Origin: Cornus controversa
Lineage: Eukaryota > Streptophyta > Magnoliopsida > Cornales > Cornaceae
Assembly (NCBI GenBank): GCA_026545225.1
Contig: CM048845.1
Location: 107,954,533-108,018,532 of the forward strand
Length of the DNA stretch: 64,000 bases
Reading direction: 5' to 3'
Of this stretch, positions 61,301-64,000 are shown in pieces. Numbering within the stretch: position 1 is the first letter of the stretch; each line of letters starts with the position of its first letter. Both the position numbers and the translations under genes were made by a program. The notes beneath the pieces are model-generated. The model did not search any database. It saw only the letters and a list, made by a program, of their open reading frames with translations, and had not been told where the DNA came from.

Positions 61301-63968
61301 TGTAATTGTCAATTCTCATAGGTTTTAATCTCTGTTTTCTCCAATTTTGAATTGGATTCAAATCTCGAAAATGTTATTGATGTTTTGATTTCCAGTGAGA
61401 TTTTTGTTTGTTAATCCTAAAAGGGCTAGCTCAGTGCACGAGGCTCTTGGTGCAGGGTCTGGAGAGAATTTGATGTGCACAGCCTTATCTCCTCACGGAG
61501 AGGTTGTTTCCTGTTTCGAACCTGTGACCATCAGGTTACAATGGAGCAACTTTACAGTTGTTCCAAGGGCTGCCCTCTTTTGTTTGTTAATTCACAGATA
61601 TAATAATAATAAGCTGTGAATTTTATTCTAATGACTTATCAGCTGGAGGAACACTCAACAACACTCACTGGCGGCGACAAGGCCTCATATCTCGACGGCC
61701 TCCTCTTGAAATTCCTTTGTGTCCTCTGATGATATGTAAAATCAAGATGTCCCCCAGCAATCTCAATGAACACATAGAGGATAGCATATCACAATATGAT
61801 TTAACAGTTGAAAATAGCTTTCTACTCTGTTTTCTTGTTTTATGGTTTCTAAATTCAACGAGGGTCCAACTAAAGGAGGAGGAAGTTTGTTCTAAATGAG
61901 GAACTTTTTGTCAAGTTCTTTCTGTTAAAAGAAGATATTTAAGTAATTTTGCATTATTGACCATGGATAATAGTGTCTTTTATGCATTATAAGGGCAAAA
62001 TTGGGTTTTTGAAATTTTAGTTTGTTGACATCAGCTGAAAATGACGTTGACTGATGTTGACCGTGATGTTAGGGGGAATTTGTTACACAAGTAGAAACTG
62101 GAAGGGAGGTCACTGATATTTTTTAAACTAGAGGGGCACCGTGTGTAATTATGTCTAATCTCTGGAGAGGTCAGCATGATTTTCCCATGAATATTGTATA
62201 TTTTTTTTTTGCCATGTTGCTTCTATTATATCACACAGTATTGGCTGTTATATGTTGCAATTGAAGTATGTGTTGTGATACGATAAAGCATTGTTCAATA
62301 ATTAAAACAGTTAATTCCAGACACTATTTTCTTTAATGTGCTTTGGATATAAAACTAGGTTGGAAGCTGCCTATACCTTAGATGTTTGGTTTGCATGTAT
62401 CGCTGGCAGATACTGTAGTATATGGGGATGATCTCTTGGACTTGGGTGGCTGGAAGTCCACAAAGTTTGATCTCCTTTGTCCACTTTGTAGTTGATGTGT
62501 TCTGCTTAATGTTTTGGTATAGATTGATGTCCATATTTGAAGTAATATATCAACCTTCTGGCATGTCTTGTATCTTACAAAATCCTTATGTTGGACCTTA
62601 ACACATACCAATATTATGTTATAGTATCGTAACACATGGCTTCTAAATTAACAATCAAAAGCTAAAATTTGGAATACTGCCTATTTAGTGGTGGCCCTCT
62701 TGAATTTTTTTTTTTTTTTGGATAGCACAAGTATTTGTCCTCTTGTAACATATTTAAGGATGTAAATACTTTCTCAATTCAAGTAATAGGCTACTGGAGC
62801 TTGGCTTCTTCATGAACGAGCTCTACAAAGGAGTGATCTTGCCTCATTTCTTCTTATTATGTTTAAGCTGTCACAGCCCAAGTTTGAGATGATCATGAAA
62901 AATTAACGTGCTCCAAACAAGGATTGAGCTTGCCTCAGATATATATATTTACATACTTCTTGTTGCTATGTGATACACATCTATGATCTTGTTATATTTA
63001 TAAATTTCTCCTAATTATTCAATTACAAAATTTGGAGACATGACTTGTAATAGAATAGAATAGAAAAATAGAATTCATATGATCAACCCCATTCGTTTGG
63101 GATAAAGGTAAGGATGATGATGATGAATTAATTTACAAATTTTGAAAAATCAATAACTTACTAATAATAACATATGAAGAGCAATATAAATTCAACAATT
63201 GTAGTAAAACATATATACTGGTCTTTTAAGTTCAATAGAGTTTTTTATACATTATGTTTTTGGAGTTTGTTAGTACAAAACTGAAATTCGTGGCTGTGCT
63301 TTATGAGTAAGCTTATTCTCTGTCTGGTTTTATGGTAATATTATACCAATCTATAATTTTGCTTTTCCCTCTAATGTATTAATATGAAGCTGTGTTTATC
63401 TTTTTTGACTTCTGTTGCCGTTGCCAGATTTGTTGAAATTATATTGACCAACTGGAAATTTGGTCTTTAATATTTTATTTTTTGTATTAGTTTCTTTTTA
63501 CGGCTACTTTGTTTATGCCACGTGTATGAGGTTCTGTTGTCATTGCTTTTGATAATTTTTATTAATATTTGCGATGAAAAGTAGGTTCATGGTTACAGCT
63601 GTAGCTTGACTTGAAGTTTTGAATCTGACAGACATAGATGGAGATCTCATTTTTAAGTTGTCTTTGTTACTTTATTATGCATTTTGGTTCTGTTATGCCT
63701 CTAGTGACTGGATTAATGCTCTGGTGTTCTTTCAGTTCCTTTTAGGCATGGAGAACGCATTGGTTTTAGTTACCTCATTTCCCAAAAATACACTGGAGAC
63801 AATGCTGTGATTAAAGTTCTTCGCAATTCTGAAACACTCAAATTTGACATTAAACTTGCAACTCACAGAAGGCTCATTCCGGCACACAACAAGGGCAGAC
63901 CTCCCTCATATTACATTATTGCAGGACTTGTTTTTGCAGCTGTATCTGTTCCATATCTCCGTTCTGAG
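37297..63968 (+). CDS. DEG9: DEG9-type nuclear serine protease, 5 exons in window, 3' end missing
   Basis: Exons 37297-37882, 38374-38573, 38664-38844, 52065-52256 and 63736-63968 join in frame to 464 aa; every intron is GT/AG. The product is a DegP/HtrA-family trypsin-like protease with a PDZ region. The catalytic triad is visible: H163 in TNAHSV, D194 in ECDI, S272 in GNSGGPAF. The first PDZ starts about residue 325 ([16 protein letters not shown], then [14 protein letters not shown]). Plant DEG9 is about 590 aa, so roughly 125 C-terminal residues lie beyond the edge. The Lys/Arg-rich N-terminus has no organelle-targeting look and includes two AT-hook-like segments, agreeing with the nuclear/nucleolar location reported for Arabidopsis DEG9. 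Introns 3 (13,220 bp) and 4 (11,479 bp) are packed with transposons; introns 1 and 2 are 491 and 90 bp. Confidence 0.93.
39458..39498. repeat. (TA)n microsatellite in DEG9 intron 3
   Basis: About 14 TA units at 39470-39497 between unique sequence, seen directly. Confidence 0.9.
39756..41544 (-). mobile_element. Gypsy LTR, minus orientation, left edge of mosaic
   Basis: On the minus strand it runs TGTAATATCC...GGGCATGACA, i.e. TG to CA. It is preceded on that strand by a purine-rich AGGAGGGCAGTT (PPT-like) and the pol stop, as expected for a 3' LTR. About 1.19 kb after removing the 0.6-kb MITE at 40738-41338. Confidence 0.75.
40738..41338. mobile_element. 0.6-kb MITE with CTCATAGTTG ends inside the LTR
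   Basis: Ends CTCATAGTTGTTAAAGGC and its inverse with one mismatch (GCCTTTGACAACTATGAG). The subterminal DNA is full of GAGGCGC/GCGCCTCA repeats. Two sister LTR copies lack it: the empty site reads CACTTAGTGGGYTGGTCAAC (46905-46925, and inverted near 42955-42975). The filled site is AGTGGGCT...TCTGGTC, so the target duplication is at most 2-3 bp, and the superfamily is unresolved. Confidence 0.75.
41590..41897 (-). pseudogene. Ty3/Gypsy polyprotein C-terminal fragment (Tekay/Del-like)
   Basis: The minus strand reads [28 protein letters not shown], then [19 protein letters not shown] and [18 protein letters not shown] before the stop. That is the end of the integrase and the chromodomain-like tail of chromovirus-type Gypsy elements. 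The fragment is about 100 aa. It is cut abruptly at 41897, where repeat Q joins in the opposite orientation. The remaining gag-pol is absent. Confidence 0.85.
42754..43546 (+). mobile_element. Gypsy LTR copy, + orientation, inside mosaic
   Basis: Starts TGTAATATTC, the same LTR start seen inverted at 41544 and 45375, and follows the left LTR in reverse complement. It is interrupted at 43546 by a hAT MITE and resumes at 44279 for about 50 bp before joining repeat Q. Confidence 0.75.
43547..44270. mobile_element. hAT MITE, TAGGGATG family, with 32-bp C run
   Basis: Terminal repeats TAGGGATGACAA and TTGCCATCCCTA, with a perfect 8-bp TSD GTTGTGCA at 43539-43546 and 44271-44278. The interior is GC-rich (GGGGCGGGGACGGG) and includes an uninterrupted C run at 43590-43621 and a (TA)n at about 43754-43774. 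No transposase. Confidence 0.9.
46321..46366. repeat. (TA)n microsatellite
   Basis: About 22 TA units within a minus-orientation LTR copy. The corresponding site in sister copies is much shorter (40196-40208, 43400-43419). Confidence 0.9.
47010..47437 (+). mobile_element. Gypsy LTR end, + orientation, right edge of mosaic
   Basis: Inverse complement of 39756-40180. It joins the preceding minus-orientation LTR within a T run at 47010, forming an inverted LTR-LTR junction. Ends GGGGGCGTGACA at the GATAT duplication. Confidence 0.75.
47556..48125 (-). mobile_element. complete TRIM retrotransposon, 570 bp
   Basis: Two 250-bp LTRs (47556-47805 and 47876-48125) enclose only 70 bp. Perfect TSD CTAAC on both sides (47551-47555 and 48126-48130). 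On the minus strand each LTR runs TGTAGTAACCC to GGTATTACA. Two bases after the 5' LTR is TGGTATCAGAGCC, a tRNA-iMet primer-binding site, and just before the 3' LTR is a GGGGGGTGG polypurine tract. It has no coding capacity and must have been moved by another element's proteins. A solo LTR of the same family is at 3423-3672. The near-identical LTRs suggest a fairly recent insertion. Confidence 0.95.
48418..48490 (+). mobile_element. tRNA-derived SINE-like fragment
   Basis: A 68-bp tRNA-like head: an A-box-like TGGACAAGTGG and a B-box-like AGTTTGAGCCCC, with an anticodon-arm-like hairpin CCTCTCC/GGAGAGG between them. No intact acceptor stem, so not a functional tRNA gene. Confidence 0.45.
49200..50130 (-). 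mobile_element. decayed LINE fragment
   Basis: Minus-strand translation near 49400-49290 gives RSSKIERV and IYDMYV in the spacing of the LEKKGV...IKDMY segment of plant RTE-like RT. The T-rich sequence looks like the other minus LINE relics in this window. Heavily mutated. Confidence 0.4.
50330..50775 (+). mobile_element. RTE-like LINE 3' end with 77-bp internal duplication
   Basis: Matches the 3' ends at 8700-8992 and 10560-10937: [19 protein letters not shown] segment, then AAGGAATGGAAAAAGAGAAT, CCATATGGGGATAAAG and a GATGATGATGATG tail. A 77-bp block (starting TATGGTCATATT at 50469) is repeated in tandem from 50546. Confidence 0.7.
51482..51765 (-). mobile_element. Cassandra TRIM solo LTR carrying a 5S rRNA-like module
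   Basis: 284 bp, flanked by a perfect TSD ATAAG (51477-51481 and 51766-51770). On the minus strand it runs TGTGACAACC to GGGTGTTACA. Positions 51545-51620 on that strand contain 5S rRNA promoter-like words in order: CAGAACTCCGCAGTTAAGCG (A box region), then AGTACTAGGATGGGTGACC (C box region). This is the hallmark of the Cassandra family. With one LTR only, the internal part was lost by recombination. Confidence 0.95.
52652..52899 (+). mobile_element. complete 248-bp miniature LTR retrotransposon
   Basis: Two 73-bp direct repeats (52652-52724 and 52827-52899) begin TGTTGAAGG and end AACA, with only a few differences. The left one is followed immediately by TGGTATCAGAACC (primer-binding site) and the right one is preceded by the purine-rich GTGAGGGGA. 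Perfect TSD TTTTC at 52647-52651 and 52900-52904. The 102-bp interior has no coding capacity. Smaller than typical TRIMs and comparable to the SMART class. Confidence 0.92.
53653..56330 (-). pseudogene. captured host-gene cDNA: FYVE/ZFYVE26-like protein fragment
   Basis: Minus-strand reading from 56330 down gives one continuous protein-like match spread over frames: [148 protein letters not shown], and [19 protein letters not shown] at the left end. I recognise this as the plant homologue of ZFYVE26/spastizin (At2g25730-like), a large, poorly characterised protein; that name is from memory. No introns interrupt the match, so the source was spliced mRNA. Frameshifts and stops are numerous, so it is a pseudogene. 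It lies in the element's own sense orientation. Confidence 0.75.
54904..55277 (-). mobile_element. nested solo LTR, 374 bp
   Basis: TGTTGTGAAAAAC...CACAACATAACA with a perfect TSD GGTAC at 54899-54903 and 55278-55282. It interrupts the captured gene: removing it and one GGTAC joins VISVRVP to PLVYPPWSG. The minus strand has a TATA-like CCAATATATAAGGGC, suggesting minus orientation. It also carries CGGGT-rich stretches. Confidence 0.85.
56345..57687. mobile_element. nested non-coding repeat, possible solo LTR
   Basis: Runs from TGTTGTTTTAAAAGTG to GAATGCATAACA (TG...CA on both strands). It includes GCAAGAACGAGGTCGAACCC, a word I associate with abundant non-coding plant LTRs. No matching 5-bp duplication was found (ATTGA against TTCAA), so the limits are uncertain. 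No coding potential. Confidence 0.45.
57712..57898 (-). CDS. short ORF at the 5' end of the LTR element, gag-leader-like
   Basis: A 62-aa ORF starting [20 protein letters not shown], about 50 bp inside the 5' LTR. It has a coiled-coil-like Leu/Ile pattern ([14 protein letters not shown]) and then a basic GRQRGQQ segment. Its position and composition fit the start of a retrotransposon gag, but I see no capsid or zinc-knuckle motif. A random ORF is possible. Confidence 0.35.
59511..60014. mobile_element. hAT MITE, 504 bp, with GGATAC repeats
   Basis: Ten-base perfect TIR (CTATGAAGCA...TGCTTCATAG) and perfect 8-bp TSD TCTACTAC (59503-59510, 60015-60022). The interior has many GGATAY units in one half (59640-59720) and the complement GTATCCGTATTCCGTATCC in the other (59960-60004), so the arms can pair. 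Also a (TA)n at 59884-59907. Inserted in the LINE. Confidence 0.9.
60814..61027. repeat. hairpin (foldback) MITE
   Basis: Near-complete inverted repeat: GGTTAATTGC...TTGCAAGTTGCCC on the left pairs with GGAGCAACTTGCAAAAACTT...TTGCAAATAACC on the right, around a short centre. The whole 214 bp folds on itself. Confidence 0.8.
61127..61153. repeat. C27 homopolymer
   Basis: Uninterrupted run of 27 C. Length in the assembly may be unreliable. Confidence 0.9.
61416..61577 (-). mobile_element. Au SINE
   Basis: On the minus strand: an A-box-like GTTGCTCCATTGTAACC region, B-box GGTTCGAAAC, then AACAACCTCT, AAGGCTGTGCACA, CCAGACCCTGCACC and GAGCCTCGTGCACTG, the conserved order of Au SINEs. Flanked by a perfect 14-bp TSD, TTTTGTTTGTTAAT (61402-61415 and 61578-61591), typical of LINE-mediated insertion. 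It sits inside the Mutator-like element. Confidence 0.92.
62190..63735 (+). other. end of DEG9 intron 4
   Basis: No gene recognised. T runs near 62200 and 62707, then a short LINE 3' tail at 63040-63126. The sequence from about 63240 to the acceptor (TTCTTTCAG, 63735) is less repetitive and may be original intron. Confidence 0.5.
63040..63126 (+). mobile_element. RTE-like LINE 3' tail
   Basis: The last 85 bp only: TGTAATAGAATAG...GAATTCATATGATCAACCCC, ATTCGTTTGGGATAAAGG and a GATGATGATGATG tail, matching the ends at 10860-10937 and 50690-50770. Confidence 0.65.
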
Positions 63969-64000
63969 GTGTGTGTTTCTCTTTGAAATACTTTTGCGTG

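Larger units (their letters stand above)
60635..62188. mobile_element. Mutator-like MITE/foldback with about 95-bp terminal inverted repeats
   Basis: The left arm begins ATGGAAAAATTACACCGACTT and includes ACACTGACCTCCCCT. The right arm is its diverged inverse (AGGGAGGTCACTGATATT ... ATTTTCCCAT). Arm length and the GACCTCCC repeats fit plant MULE-type MITEs, but no 9-bp TSD is evident (CAATAAATT against GAATATTGT). The interior holds a hairpin repeat (60814-61027), a C27 run, an Au SINE and unidentified, less AT-rich sequence (61190-61400 and 61650-61740). Confidence 0.6.

Overview
This is AT-rich nuclear DNA from a flowering plant, most likely a eudicot. The genes have spliced exons with GT/AG introns and closely match plant families, and the mobile elements are plant types (Cassandra, other TRIMs, Au SINE, hAT MITEs, PIF/Harbinger, RTE-like LINEs). 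I cannot name the species.

Three host genes lie on the + strand, in order. (1) A mitochondrial ribosomal protein L47/uL29m gene: coding exons 11087-11249, 12927-13084 and 17862-17969, 142 aa, complete. (2) A SUO-like BAH plus TFIIS-N domain gene: exons 24441-24569, 29016-29387 and 29528-33991, about 1654 aa, complete, with upstream ORFs overlapping its start. (3) A DEG9-type nuclear trypsin-like protease: exons 37297-37882, 38374-38573, 38664-38844, 52065-52256 and 63736-63968, with the 3' end beyond the window. These genes are unrelated; nothing suggests a cluster or operon.

The rest is mostly mobile DNA. 1-5 kb: broken PIF/Harbinger genes and a solo TRIM LTR. 5-24 kb: L47 introns and intergenic DNA with LINE and SINE relics. 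SUO intron 1: a hAT MITE and a scrap of an organellar group II intron. DEG9 introns 3 (13.2 kb) and 4 (11.5 kb) are swollen by nested insertions, many with exact target-site duplications (TSDs) readable in the sequence.

The most unusual items are in the DEG9 introns. A 7.7-kb mosaic LTR unit (39756-47437) carries the same LTR end, inverted, at both edges and has a perfect 5-bp TSD. A 5.0-kb LTR element (53286-58316) carries an intron-free, decayed stretch of a host gene (a FYVE/ZFYVE26-like protein) instead of gag-pol. A complete LTR element is only 248 bp long (52652-52899). A 570-bp TRIM has LTR ends that resemble those of the Cassandra solo LTR nearby but lack its 5S rRNA module. I found no CRISPR, operon, phage or bacterial feature.
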